Part shown: positions 37,401 through 45,637 of the stretch, piece by piece
How the letters are laid out: each line of letters starts with the position of its first letter
How positions within the stretch are numbered: the first letter of the stretch is position 1
Assembly: GCA_040080215.1 (NCBI GenBank)
Contig: JBEBIT010000001.1
Coordinates: forward strand, 62,001-126,000
Length of the DNA: 64,000 nt
Direction of reading: 5' to 3'
Origin: CAIUGU01 sp040080215
GTDB taxonomy: Bacteria > Pseudomonadota > Gammaproteobacteria > Steroidobacterales > Steroidobacteraceae
Position numbers and translations under genes: made by a program
Notes under the pieces: model-generated
What the model was told of the DNA's origin: nothing
The model's input: the letters and a program-made list of their open reading frames with translations, nothing else
Database searches by the model: none

Positions 37401-37515
37401 CCTCAATGCATCGCGCGCCGCGGTACGCAAGCTGGGCTCGGTCGACTGGGCCGACTATCTGCACTACGGCAGCTATGACTTCACGCTCAAGCGATCCACC
37501 GGGACGACACGATGA
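34495..37515 (+). CDS. Lipase / M17-N-like / CHAT protease fusion protein
   Basis: A 1006-residue three-part protein starting at ATG 34495 inside the oxyR stop. Residues about 60-400 form an LCAT/PGAP1-like alpha/beta hydrolase: ILPGIMGSKIG oxyanion region, nucleophile Ser172 in AHSMGGLVARA, acid Asp323 in GDGTVP, and His345 in ETHGGLPN. Residues about 444-625 look like the macro-like N-terminal domain of M17 leucyl aminopeptidases (SIAEVQSEAIVLGVF, VLLGGGSG) without its metal site. Residues about 740-1000 are a CHAT caspase-like protease: YAGHAFF with His859 and FFNACEVGR with Cys900. There is no signal peptide. CHAT proteins often act as switchable effectors; here a lipase is the likely payload or partner. 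Coupled on both sides (oxyR and a dioxygenase) by 4-bp overlaps. Confidence 0.85.
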   Translation: MSDTPPASRAGPVIRLGSLHDEQVIAWLRSGEHEAALTANFGEAEYRELRRLAQSAARRRVRGGPRVLILPGIMGSKIGTPGRVNDDVLWLDPIEVIAGKLTDLALPGGRKLQPLGVMLFAYLKLKLSLQIAGFDASFHPFDWRLGLDQLGKTLGERIAGERAGSVRLVAHSMGGLVARAALNGPHGKRIAQLIQLGTPNYGSFAPVQALRATYPTVRKIAALDQHHTAEQLAAQVFSTLPGLYQMLPAPDRHPSLDFFDPRSWPNDDTTPDAGMLEEARRVRDQLAPADERCCLIVGVNQETVVGARRVKDSFEYTLSRDGDGTVPRALAEWPNARMWYAEETHGGLPNSTLVASAVVDLLKKNDTKRLPSSVSRKRGAVVGKVRDSVLRQRVSRKIRWTDLSPEARRRFLEPVISPEFLGQTPGDAAAIAVAQPRLVDSRQRRRTLEIRLACGSIAEVQSEAIVLGVFSSVEPGGAAAAIDKQLDGAIKEFTLRRMFSGNRGEVFVLPASRSRLSAELVLLAGLGDFDRFDADAQQFVAENVVRTFARTHVDEFATVLLGGGSGVNVETALASQLAGYFRALKESDPDRRLRRITLVEFDRTKCAAIREALFKLSATPLFDDIEVSFDEVDLPVTATEPLVRATARGKKQQRFAYLIVSQDTSQPKVLSLRASVLTSGSKAAVLTGTKQIPKRQLDEHLRRIEGSDFTAKRLSGYGEVLGAMLLHRDVLQALDTVKAHHLVVVHDNAAAAYPWETLCVNGRFPAADAGLSRRYAAENLSVARWRDARRQDATLDVLLVVNPTGDLEGAAREGDRVQMLLEKRQDIRIVRIEGSDATRERLLEEFRSGRYDVLHYAGHAFFDAEQPGRSGIVCADQKVLSGPDLATVSELPALAFFNACEVGRLRAGQRFAGRAEERLRRNASLAEAFLRGGVANYVGTYWPVGDEEAGTFAATFYRALVRGDSVGNALNASRAAVRKLGSVDWADYLHYGSYDFTLKRSTGTTR

Positions 37516-38309
37516 ACACCCGACTTCCCACGTTCTTCATTTCCCATGGCGGCGGCCCTTGGCCGTGGATCGACGAGATGCGGACGATGTTCGCGGGATC
37601 GGCTGGCTGGTTGGCCCACCTGCCGGAAACGCTGCCTGCAGTGCCCAAGGCCATCCTCTCGGTGACGGGACACTGGGAGGCACCCGAATTCACGGTCGGC
37701 ACGTCGACCGCGCCGCCGATGGTGTACGACTACTCCGGCTTCCCGGAACACACGTATCACATCAAGTATCCCGCACCGGGATCGCCCGCGATCGCGGAGC
37801 GGGTTCGGCACTTGCTGTCTGCGGCAGGCATCCGTTGCGACACCGATGCCACGCGGGGCTTCGACCATGGCACCTTCGTGCCGCTCTACGTGATGTATCC
37901 GGAAGCGACCATTCCCGTCGTCCAGCTCTCGATCAAGCACTCGATGGATCCACGGGAACACCTGCATGCCGGCACCGCATTGCAGCCGCTGCGCGACGAG
38001 GGCGTGCTTGTAGTCGGCAGCGGGCTCAGCTATCACAACATGCGCGGCTTCCGTGGCGGCGGCGGACCCGCATCCGTGGCGTTCGAGCACTGGCTGACGA
38101 GCGCCGTTTCGGAACCCAACGTGGCGACCCGTACTTCACGCCTGCTCTCCTGGGAGCAGGCACCTGCGGCGCGCTTGTCGCATCCGCGCGAGGATCACCT
38201 GATCCCTTTGATGGTCGTTGCCGGCGCTGCGGGTGAAGACCAGGGTCGCAGGGACTTCCTCGACAACGCGATGGGCGTGGTGATGGCCTCATACCGGTTC
38301 GGCGCCTGA
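37512..38309 (+). CDS. DODA-type extradiol ring-cleaving dioxygenase (YgiD-like)
   Basis: A 265-residue LigB-superfamily metalloenzyme. Metal and active-site histidines sit in ISHGGGPW (near 11), VTGHWE (near 55), FDHGTFVPL (near 119) and SGLSYHN (near 173), the arrangement of DODA/YgiD, which opens catechol-type rings such as DOPA. The ATG overlaps the CHAT gene stop (ATGA). The physiological substrate is unknown. Confidence 0.9.
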   Translation: MNTRLPTFFISHGGGPWPWIDEMRTMFAGSAGWLAHLPETLPAVPKAILSVTGHWEAPEFTVGTSTAPPMVYDYSGFPEHTYHIKYPAPGSPAIAERVRHLLSAAGIRCDTDATRGFDHGTFVPLYVMYPEATIPVVQLSIKHSMDPREHLHAGTALQPLRDEGVLVVGSGLSYHNMRGFRGGGGPASVAFEHWLTSAVSEPNVATRTSRLLSWEQAPAARLSHPREDHLIPLMVVAGAAGEDQGRRDFLDNAMGVVMASYRFGA

Positions 38310-38495
38310 TTCCATGCTGCAAGTGCGATAGGGCCGCTGCGGCTTTCCTCTCTTGCGTTTGGCGCGCTAACCCCGCTAGTCTGCGCTTGAGCTTGTTGCA
38401 CACTCGTTGCGCAGCAGGCGTTCAGCCAGGGGGTTTTGCCTTTGCCGGTCTCTCCCATTGCCCAAGGTTGATTGCGGTGGGGATGATCGAGTGAG

Positions 38496-38512
38496 GGCCT
38501 TACAATAAGGCC
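38496..38512. promoter_or_regulatory. Small palindrome over a -10-like TACAAT
   Basis: GGCCTT (38496-38501) and AAGGCC (38507-38512) flank ACAAT, and TACAAT at 38501-38506 is a plausible -10 element only 14 bases before the GTG at 38521. It could be an operator for the oxidoreductase operon with a very short leader. I see no clear -35 element. Confidence 0.3.
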
Positions 38513-38520
38513 ACGCACAC

Positions 38521-40329
38521 GTGGAACCGACCGATGTTCGCAACCCGGACCATTACCACCGGGTTGTTGATTGCCAATGGGCGTGCCCGGCGCATACGGA
38601 TGTCCCCGAGTACATCCGCCTCATTGCGATGGGCCGCTTCACCGAAGCCTATCTCGTCAATCGCGAATCCAATGTCTTTCCCGGCATCCTGGGACGCGTC
38701 TGCGATCGCCCGTGCGAGCCCGCGTGCCGTCGCGGCCGAGTCGAGGCTGAACCGGTTGCCATCTGCCGGCTGAAACGCGTTGCCGCGGATCACCGCGACG
38801 CCGTGGAACACCTGCTGCCGCAGGCCCCGAAAGCAAAGAACGGCAAGCGCATTGCCTGCATCGGCGCCGGTCCCGCGTCGCTGACGGTGGCCAACGACCT
38901 GATGCCGCTCGGCTACCAGGTGACGATCTTCGAGAAGTGGGGCCAGGCAGGCGGCCTCATGCGCACCAACATCCCGTCCTTCCGTCTCCCTGCTGGCGTG
39001 CTCGATGACGAGATCCGCTACATCATCGACATGGGCGTGGACCTGAAGCTCGGCACGCCCGTGGCGAGCCTCGATGCCCTGCTCAAGTCCGGCGAGTTCG
39101 ATGCCGTCTTCATCGGCAGCGGTGCGCCGAAGGGCAAGGATCTGAAGCTCCCCGGCCGGGATGGCACCGAGCGCATCCACATCGGCATCGACTGGCTCGA
39201 GTCGGTCGCGTTCGACCACATCAAGACCATCGGCGAGAAGGTCCTGATCATCGGCGTCGGCAATACCGCGATGGACTGTTGCCGCTCCTCGCTGCGCATG
39301 GGTGCGAAGTCGGTGAAGGTCATGGCCCGCAAGCCGCGGGGCTTCTTCAAGGCATCCGAATGGGAACTGGACGACGCCGAGGAGGAAAGCGTCGAGATCG
39401 TCGTGAATCACGCGCCGAAGGCCTTCGTCACGCAGGCCGGCAAGCTCACCGGCATGCTGTTCGACGAGATGGAATACGACCTCGTTGACGGCCGCATTAC
39501 CGGCGAGCGCGTGAAGGGCGAAGTGCTCATTCCCTGCGATGACGTGATTCTCGCCATCGGCCAGGAAAATGCCTTCCCGTGGATAGAGCGTGACCTCGGC
39601 CTCGAGTTCGACAAGTGGAACGTCCCCAAGGTCGATCCCGTCACGCACCAGTCCACACTGCCCCAGGTGTTCTTCGGCGGCGATGCAGCGTTCGGCCCCA
39701 AGAACATCATCTGGGCCGTTGAACACGGGCACCAGGCCGCTATCTCGATTCATCAATACGTGCAGGGCCTGCCCGTGTCGGAGCGGCCGCCGCCGATGGT
39801 GACGCTCGCGAGTCGCAAGATGGGCATCCACGAGTGGTCGTACAAGAACGACTACAACCCGGTCGAGCGGCGCCTGATGCCGCACGTGAGCCTCAAGGAA
39901 CGCTTCAAGAAGCTGAACATCGAGGTGGAACTGGGCTTCACCGCGGAACAGGCTGAAGCCGAGGTCCAGCGCTGCCTGAACTGCGACGTGCAGACCGTCT
40001 TCGACGCGAAGCTGTGCATCGAGTGCGATGCCTGCATCGACATCTGCCCGGTCGACTGCCTGACGATGACGCCGAACGGGACCGAGGAGGAACTCCGCCC
40101 CCGGCTCAAGGCGCCTGCCACCAACAAGACCCAGCCGCTCTACGTGTCGGCCGCACTCAAGATGACGGGCCGCGTCATGGTCAAGGACGAGGACCTGTGC
40201 GTGCACTGCGGGCTGTGCGCCGAGCGCTGCCCGACCGCGGCGTGGGACATGCAGAAATCAACAATCACCATTCCGCACGCGTCGGACGGGAAGCAAGCAT
40301 GGTCGAAACCGCAGCGCAAGACGGCCTGA
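38521..40329 (+). CDS. GltD-like FAD/NAD(P) Fe-S oxidoreductase with ferredoxin tail
   Basis: A 602-residue electron-transfer protein. The N-terminus has a GltD-type Fe-S site (DCQWACPAH, then CDRPCEPACRRGR). FAD binding follows at GAGPASL (near 119) and NAD(P) binding at GVGNTAMD (near 246). The C-terminal 100 residues add a ferredoxin with two 4Fe-4S motifs, CIECDACIDICPVDC and CVHCGLCAERCP. The GTG start at 38521 is the only one upstream of the first cysteines. It overlaps korA by 31 bases and probably connects NAD(P)H with the KorAB enzyme, replacing free ferredoxin. Confidence 0.88.
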   Translation: MEPTDVRNPDHYHRVVDCQWACPAHTDVPEYIRLIAMGRFTEAYLVNRESNVFPGILGRVCDRPCEPACRRGRVEAEPVAICRLKRVAADHRDAVEHLLPQAPKAKNGKRIACIGAGPASLTVANDLMPLGYQVTIFEKWGQAGGLMRTNIPSFRLPAGVLDDEIRYIIDMGVDLKLGTPVASLDALLKSGEFDAVFIGSGAPKGKDLKLPGRDGTERIHIGIDWLESVAFDHIKTIGEKVLIIGVGNTAMDCCRSSLRMGAKSVKVMARKPRGFFKASEWELDDAEEESVEIVVNHAPKAFVTQAGKLTGMLFDEMEYDLVDGRITGERVKGEVLIPCDDVILAIGQENAFPWIERDLGLEFDKWNVPKVDPVTHQSTLPQVFFGGDAAFGPKNIIWAVEHGHQAAISIHQYVQGLPVSERPPPMVTLASRKMGIHEWSYKNDYNPVERRLMPHVSLKERFKKLNIEVELGFTAEQAEAEVQRCLNCDVQTVFDAKLCIECDACIDICPVDCLTMTPNGTEEELRPRLKAPATNKTQPLYVSAALKMTGRVMVKDEDLCVHCGLCAERCPTAAWDMQKSTITIPHASDGKQAWSKPQRKTA

Positions 40330-42167
40330 AGGAGGCCCGCAAGGCCGGCATCAACGACTTCGTCATCAAGCTGGCGAACGTCAACGGCACTGGCTCGGCC
40401 AGCGCGAACACGCTCTTGATGAAGTCGGTGTTCCGCATGGGCGTGCCCGTGATGGGCAAGAACTATTTCCCGTCGAACATCCAGGGCATGCCGACCTGGT
40501 ACGAGATCCGCGTGAGTCGCGAGGGCTACGTGGCCCGCTCCGGCCGGGTCGACCTGATGGTCGCGATGAATGCAGAGACCTACTCGCGCGACATCAAGGA
40601 GCTGAGTGCGGGCGGGTATCTCCTGTATGACTCCACGTGGCCGCGCTCGACGCTGCTGAAGCGCGACGACATCACGGTGCTCGGCGTGCCGCTGGCGAAG
40701 CTCGCCAACGAGAACTTCAACGGCGTGCGCAACCGCATCCTGCTCAAGAACATCATGTATGCCGGCGTGCTGGCGGCCCTGCTCGACATCGACATGGACG
40801 TGGTCCGCACACTGCTCAAGGAGAGCTACGGCGCCAAGCCGGCGTTGCTCGACTCGAACAGCAAGGCGTTCGACCTGGGCTATAGTTTCGCGAAGGAGCA
40901 TTTCGCCTGTCCCCTGCCGTTCCGCCTCGAGCGCATGGACAAGACAGCCGGCCACATCCTGATCGATGGCAACACGGCCGCGGGGCTCGGCTGCGTGTTC
41001 GCCGGTGCGACCGTCGGTGCGTGGTACCCGATCACCCCGTCCACGTCGCTGATGGATGCCTTCAAGAACTTCTGCGGCAAGCTCAGGGTCGACCCGGAAA
41101 CCGGCAAGCACAACTACGTCATCATGCAGGCTGAAGACGAACTGTCGGCGATCGGCATGGTCGTGGGCGCCTCCTGGAATGGTGCCCGGGCGTTTACGCC
41201 GACGAGCGGCCCCGGCATTTCGCTGATGAACGAGTTCATCGGGCTCGCCTACTACACGGAGATTCCGGCACTGATCTTCGACGTGCAGCGGGTGGGGCCG
41301 TCCACAGGCATGCCGACCCGCACCCAGCAATGCGACCTGATGATGTGCGCCTATGCGTCGCACGGCGATACGCGGCACGTGATGCTGTTTCCGGCCAACC
41401 CGGAAGAAGCCTTCTACATGGCGGCGACGGGGTTCGATCTCGCCGAGCGCCTGCAAACCCCTGTGTTCGTCATGCTCGACCTGGATATCGGCATGAACGA
41501 CTGGATGGTGCGCGACCTCAAGTGGGACGACACCTGGCAACCGGATCGCGGCAAGGTGCTGACGGCTGCCGAGATCGAGGCTTTACCCAAGTTCCACCGC
41601 TACGTCGACAAGGACGGCGACGCGATCGCCGCCCGCACGCTGCCCGGTACGCATCCGAAGGGCGCGTACTTCACCCGCGGCTCGGGACATAACCAGTTCG
41701 GCGGGTACACGGAAGACTCCACGGACTACCAGATCGTCGTCGACCGCCTCAAGAAGAAGTTCGAGACCGCGAAGGCGCTGGTCCCGAAAGCCGTGGCGAG
41801 CGGAACAATGAATCGGGAGATCGGCGTGTTGTCGCTGGGCAGCTGCGACGGCGCCGTCCGCGAAGCGCTCGACATTCTTGCCCGGCGGGGTATCCATGCA
41901 GATTACCTGCGCGTACGCGGCTTCCCGTTCGGGCAGGAGGTCGAGAATTTCCTGGCGTCCCATGCGACGGTCTACGTCGTCGAACAGAACCGCGATGCCC
42001 AGCTCAAGTCGCTGCTGATCCTCGAAACGGCAGTGGAGAAGTCCAAGCTGCAGTCGATCCTGCACTACAGCGGCCTGCCGATCTCGTCGGATTGCATCGT
42101 CGACGGCGTGCTGACGTCACTCGCGAATTCGGTCTCGCCCCGCGTCGCAACGGCCGGCAAGCCCTGA
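40299..42167 (+). CDS. korA: 2-oxoacid:acceptor oxidoreductase, fused gamma-alpha subunit
   Basis: A 622-residue subunit. Residues about 10-190 are the gamma domain (VNGTGSASANTLLMKSV, YFPSNIQGMPTWYEIRVS), and residues about 210-620 the alpha (pyrimidine-binding) part with GNTAAGLGCVFAGATVGAWYPITPSTS. The start at ATG 40299 lies inside the preceding gene. With KorB it oxidatively decarboxylates a 2-oxoacid with CoA, most often 2-oxoglutarate, to the acyl-CoA. The exact substrate is not readable. Confidence 0.92.
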   Translation: MVETAAQDGLKEARKAGINDFVIKLANVNGTGSASANTLLMKSVFRMGVPVMGKNYFPSNIQGMPTWYEIRVSREGYVARSGRVDLMVAMNAETYSRDIKELSAGGYLLYDSTWPRSTLLKRDDITVLGVPLAKLANENFNGVRNRILLKNIMYAGVLAALLDIDMDVVRTLLKESYGAKPALLDSNSKAFDLGYSFAKEHFACPLPFRLERMDKTAGHILIDGNTAAGLGCVFAGATVGAWYPITPSTSLMDAFKNFCGKLRVDPETGKHNYVIMQAEDELSAIGMVVGASWNGARAFTPTSGPGISLMNEFIGLAYYTEIPALIFDVQRVGPSTGMPTRTQQCDLMMCAYASHGDTRHVMLFPANPEEAFYMAATGFDLAERLQTPVFVMLDLDIGMNDWMVRDLKWDDTWQPDRGKVLTAAEIEALPKFHRYVDKDGDAIAARTLPGTHPKGAYFTRGSGHNQFGGYTEDSTDYQIVVDRLKKKFETAKALVPKAVASGTMNREIGVLSLGSCDGAVREALDILARRGIHADYLRVRGFPFGQEVENFLASHATVYVVEQNRDAQLKSLLILETAVEKSKLQSILHYSGLPISSDCIVDGVLTSLANSVSPRVATAGKP

Positions 42168-42176
42168 GGACCTGCC

Positions 42177-43232
42177 ATGAGCTTCATCACCAAACCCAAG
42201 GTCGCCCATCCCAGCCTGCCGCGGAACGAGCTCGGGCTCACGCGACGTGACTACGAAGGCGGCATGTCGACGCTGTGCGCCGGCTGCGGCCACGATTCGA
42301 TTACTGCTGCGTTGATCGAAGCCGTGTGGAGCCTGTCGCTGCGGCCCCAGGACATCGTCAAGCTGTCAGGCATCGGCTGCTCGTCGAAGACAACCGCCTA
42401 CTTCGTCAGCGGCGCGCATGGCTTCAATGGCGTCCACGGCCGCATGCCGTCCATAGCAACCGGCGCGATTGCCGCGAACCGCGACCTGCACTACATCGGT
42501 GTCTCGGGCGATGGCGATTCCTTGTCCATCGGGTTCGGGCAGTTCGCGCATGCCATCCGCCGCAACATCAACATGCTGTACGTGTGCGAGAACAACGGCG
42601 TCTACGGGCTCACCAAGGGCCAGTTCTCGGCGTCCGCCGACATCGGCACCAAGGCGAAGAAGGGCGAGGTCAACCAGCAGCCCCCCATCGACCCCGCGCT
42701 CGCTGCACTCAGCCTCGGCTGCACGTTTATTGCCCGCAGCTTCTCCGGCGACAAGGAGCAGCTCGTGCCCCTGCTGCAGGCCGCGTTGAGTCACCCGGGC
42801 TTTGCGATGGTGGATGTGCTGTCGCCGTGCGTGACCTTCAACGATCACGAGGGCTCGACGAAGAGCTACCAGTTCGTGCGCGACCACTACGACGAGCTGG
42901 TGCACGCCGACTTCGTGCCGCTGCGAAGCGAGATCAAGGTGGATTACGCGCCCGGCGAGACCACGCCGGTCACCTTGCATGACGGCAGTCGCGTCGTGCT
43001 GCGCAAGATCGACCCGACGTACGATCCGACGGATCGCGGCAAGGCGTTCGAGTACATCCGCACGAAGCAGGCGCAGGGCGAGTATTTGACGGGACTGATC
43101 TATATCGACGAGCAGAGCCCGGACTTCCACGAAGTCCAGCGCAGCGTCGCGACGCCGATGAATCGCATGCCTTACGAGAAGCTGTCGCCCGGTAACGCGG
43201 GGCTGCAGAAGATCCTGCAGCGCTACCGATAG
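42177..43232 (+). CDS. korB: 2-oxoacid:acceptor oxidoreductase beta subunit (TPP-binding)
   Basis: A 351-residue subunit binding thiamine pyrophosphate: GDGDSLSIGFGQFAHAIRRN with NNGVYGLTKGQ downstream is the TPP motif. CAGCGHDS near residue 35 is the conserved cysteine site of the family. It starts 9 bases after korA. The set of three genes forms a complete enzyme plus its electron acceptor module. Confidence 0.94.
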   Translation: MSFITKPKVAHPSLPRNELGLTRRDYEGGMSTLCAGCGHDSITAALIEAVWSLSLRPQDIVKLSGIGCSSKTTAYFVSGAHGFNGVHGRMPSIATGAIAANRDLHYIGVSGDGDSLSIGFGQFAHAIRRNINMLYVCENNGVYGLTKGQFSASADIGTKAKKGEVNQQPPIDPALAALSLGCTFIARSFSGDKEQLVPLLQAALSHPGFAMVDVLSPCVTFNDHEGSTKSYQFVRDHYDELVHADFVPLRSEIKVDYAPGETTPVTLHDGSRVVLRKIDPTYDPTDRGKAFEYIRTKQAQGEYLTGLIYIDEQSPDFHEVQRSVATPMNRMPYEKLSPGNAGLQKILQRYR

Positions 43233-43239
43233 ATCGAGG

Positions 43240-43974
43240 CTAGCCCGTCGTGTTGACCGTCGGTTCGCGATGGACGGGCACGAGCGCCTCGACATGCAGG
43301 TTGGGTCCGCCGAGCCTCAAGCTCACGCTGCGGCGCTGACAGGTACCGCTGTCCTTCACAACCCGTACCGCCAACTTGGCAAACACCTGCGCGCGCACCT
43401 GCTGCAGCAGGTCACAGTCGGACGCGTCCAGGTAACGCGTGCGGTCGGACAGCCGTACCTGCTTCCATTCTCCCGCGACGGCACTGGCATAGGACTGGTC
43501 CAGTGCACCTTCATGGCGCACCAGCGCCCTGAGCCCCGCCGTACCGCGATCGGCATTGAGCGCAGCGAGTGCGTCCGGCGTTTCGGGAACGAGGCTGCGA
43601 ATCGTGATCGTGACGAGCGGGGTCGTTGCGCCGTCGAGCATGAAGTCGTCCCCTCTGCCACCGGACCGCATGTTCAATGCCGCCTTGCGGATGCCGTCCG
43701 TGCAGCTCTTCACATTGACGCTGAGCCCGTCGCCAGCACCAAGGTCAGTGAGCAGTGCGCGCAGCTTGGTCTGGATGGCATTGCAGGAGTAAGCGGAGCC
43801 CTGAGTCACGAAGTAGAAGCGGATCTGCTGCTCTTTCCACACGGCGGGCACGGGGCCGACATCGGCGACGCTGGCCGCGAGTGCCGAGTGGAATCCGCCG
43901 AGTGCGCTGCCGGTGACGAGCAGCGAGAGCGCAAGGCGTTGCAAGGCAGGCATCGACATGATGATCGACCTCAT
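43240..43974 (-). CDS. Hypothetical exported protein
   Basis: A 244-residue protein with a signal peptide (cleavage near LAA-SVA). It contains four cysteines that could pair (YSCNAIQ, VKSCTDG, ASDCDLL, GTCQRRS) and no motif I recognise. It is convergent with korB, with only 7 bases between stops. Codon use is normal for the region. Confidence 0.7.
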   Translation of the reverse strand: MRSIIMSMPALQRLALSLLVTGSALGGFHSALAASVADVGPVPAVWKEQQIRFYFVTQGSAYSCNAIQTKLRALLTDLGAGDGLSVNVKSCTDGIRKAALNMRSGGRGDDFMLDGATTPLVTITIRSLVPETPDALAALNADRGTAGLRALVRHEGALDQSYASAVAGEWKQVRLSDRTRYLDASDCDLLQQVRAQVFAKLAVRVVKDSGTCQRRSVSLRLGGPNLHVEALVPVHREPTVNTTG

Positions 43975-44394
43975 CTTGCTTCCCCTGGAACCGCAGGAGA
44001 AGCGGCAGGCGAGTCACACTGCTGTAGCGAAATAGCGAAGCGTTACCCTATTCCTGATTCACGCATTGAAATGCGAGACACTGCCGATTTCGATCTGTTG
44101 CTCGTCGAAATGATCAGTGCATTCCCCAAAACGGAGCTGAGTGTGGACTCTTGTTGCAGCAGACACAACTGCGGAAGAGCTGCGAAAACCCCTGCTTTAC
44201 CCGTACGCAACGCGAGTGCGCACAGGTAAATTGTTTGCACCAAAATGCGCGCGGAGCGTGCGAGCGGGCGCACTCGGATCGAAGTAGTCGACGGACTTCA
44301 CGTGCTCCAACTCATCGATGCGCACTGCAATGCATTAGCGATGAGCAGAAAATTTTGCAGTGCAAGCGAAGGCAGAGCGGAAGTTTGGGAGCGA

Positions 44395-44665
44395 CCGGCC
44401 GGCTTCGCCGGCAAAAGTGCAGCGAGACTGCATAAAGCCTCCGGCAAATGGTCGCCGACGCGACAAATGGCTCGCGCCGCGAGCAGGCCAGATGGGATCG
44501 GGTTCTGGCTTGCCGACGGAAATCGGCCTTTTGCCAATGGCCATATGCCGGAGGCCGTTCGCAGCCTGCGGCCAGGCCGTAAACCAACCGAGTTGGCCGG
44601 TTGCAGTCCGAACGCGAGCGCCCTTGGCGCGAGACCCGGGAGCCGACTCGTCGGCTCCCTCCGTC
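44395..44665. repeat. Intergenic repeat cluster R6
   Basis: Bases 44558-44600 carry the R3 unit (CAGCCTGCGGCCAGGCCGTA and ACCAACCGAGTTGGCC, with one change from R3) without its opposite arm. GGCCGGCTTCGCCGGC at 44399-44414 and several AAATGG/CCATTTG-like pieces add small hairpins. The stretch 43975-44394 upstream of it, over 400 bases, shows no gene or element I recognise. Confidence 0.7.
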
Positions 44666-44667
44666 TC

Positions 44668-45411
44668 TTAGCCCATATGCAAGCCGCCGTTGAGCGAGAA
44701 GTCCGCGCCGGTGGCGAAGCCGGCATCGTCGGAGGCGATCCACCTGACGATGGAGCCGATCTCCTCGGGCTCGCCGAGCCGCTTGACCGGGATCGTCGCG
44801 ATGATCTTCTCGAGGACGTCGGGGCGGATGGCCTTCACCATGTCCGTGCCGATGTAGCCCGGAGAGACGGTGTTGACGGTGACGCCCTTGTTCGCCACTT
44901 CCTGCGCCAGCGCCATCGTGAAGCCATGGATGCCGGCCTTGGCTGTCGAATAGTTCGTCTGGCCAAACTGGCCCTTCTGGCCGTTGACCGACGAGATGCT
45001 GATGATGCGGCCCCAGTTGCGCTCCACCATGCCTTCGATCACCTGCTTCGTGACGTTGAAGAGGCTGTTCAAGTTGGTGTTGATGACGGCGTCCCAGTCG
45101 GCCTTGCTCATCTTGCGGAATACCCCATCGCGGGTAATGCCCGCGTTGTTGACCAGGATGTCGATGGGACCCACTTCCCTGGTGACCTTCTCGAAGGCGG
45201 CCACCGTCGAATCCCAGTCGGCAACGTTGCCTTCGGACGCGATGATGTTGAAGCCCTTGTCCTTCATCTCGCCGATCCAGCGATCCTTGCGGGGAGAGTT
45301 GGGGCCGCAGCCCGCAACCACCGTATGCCCGGCCTTGGCCAGCTGTGTGCAGATCGCGGTGCCGATGCCACCCATTCCGCCCGTTACGTAGGCAATCCGC
45401 TTCTGAGTCAT
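44668..45411 (-). CDS. phaB: Acetoacetyl-CoA reductase, PhaB type
   Basis: A 247-residue short-chain dehydrogenase that reduces acetoacetyl-CoA to (R)-3-hydroxybutyryl-CoA with NADPH, the second step of PHB synthesis. The cofactor motif is TGGMGGIG at residues 10-17, NNAG near 90, and the catalytic Ser/Tyr/Lys lie in SISSVNG and TNYSTAKAG. The start MTQKRIAYVTGG at 45411 has AGGGGAC upstream. No phaA or phaC is adjacent, so a role in fatty-acid-like chemistry is also possible. Confidence 0.92.
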   Translation of the reverse strand: MTQKRIAYVTGGMGGIGTAICTQLAKAGHTVVAGCGPNSPRKDRWIGEMKDKGFNIIASEGNVADWDSTVAAFEKVTREVGPIDILVNNAGITRDGVFRKMSKADWDAVINTNLNSLFNVTKQVIEGMVERNWGRIISISSVNGQKGQFGQTNYSTAKAGIHGFTMALAQEVANKGVTVNTVSPGYIGTDMVKAIRPDVLEKIIATIPVKRLGEPEEIGSIVRWIASDDAGFATGADFSLNGGLHMG

Positions 45412-45637
45412 ACAAGTCCCCTGTTGCGTCGATTCATTGAAGTCGCCCGGTCCGTCATGGACTGCGGTTGCGATCGGTGCCGGCCGCACTGCAAGCGAGT
45501 GCCAGCCTTGCACCTATCATAGCCGTGAGACACCGCCTCTCGCCTGCAAGGCCACAGATTTTTTTGCTACCGCAGCGCAAGGAAACTTGTCTGTGTTTCC
45601 GCCTCGGCCTCGGCACTCGGCTTCAGGACGGTTCGCA

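Noticed and set aside
38500..40206. 568-codon minus-strand frame over the GltD-like gene
   Set aside because: Shadow; the plus strand carries all Fe-S and nucleotide motifs.
44040..44394. Possible second MITE or attC in the gap before R6
   Set aside because: A short CGCAACGCGAGTGCG string resembles the MITE end region, but no inverted partner or target duplication is visible.
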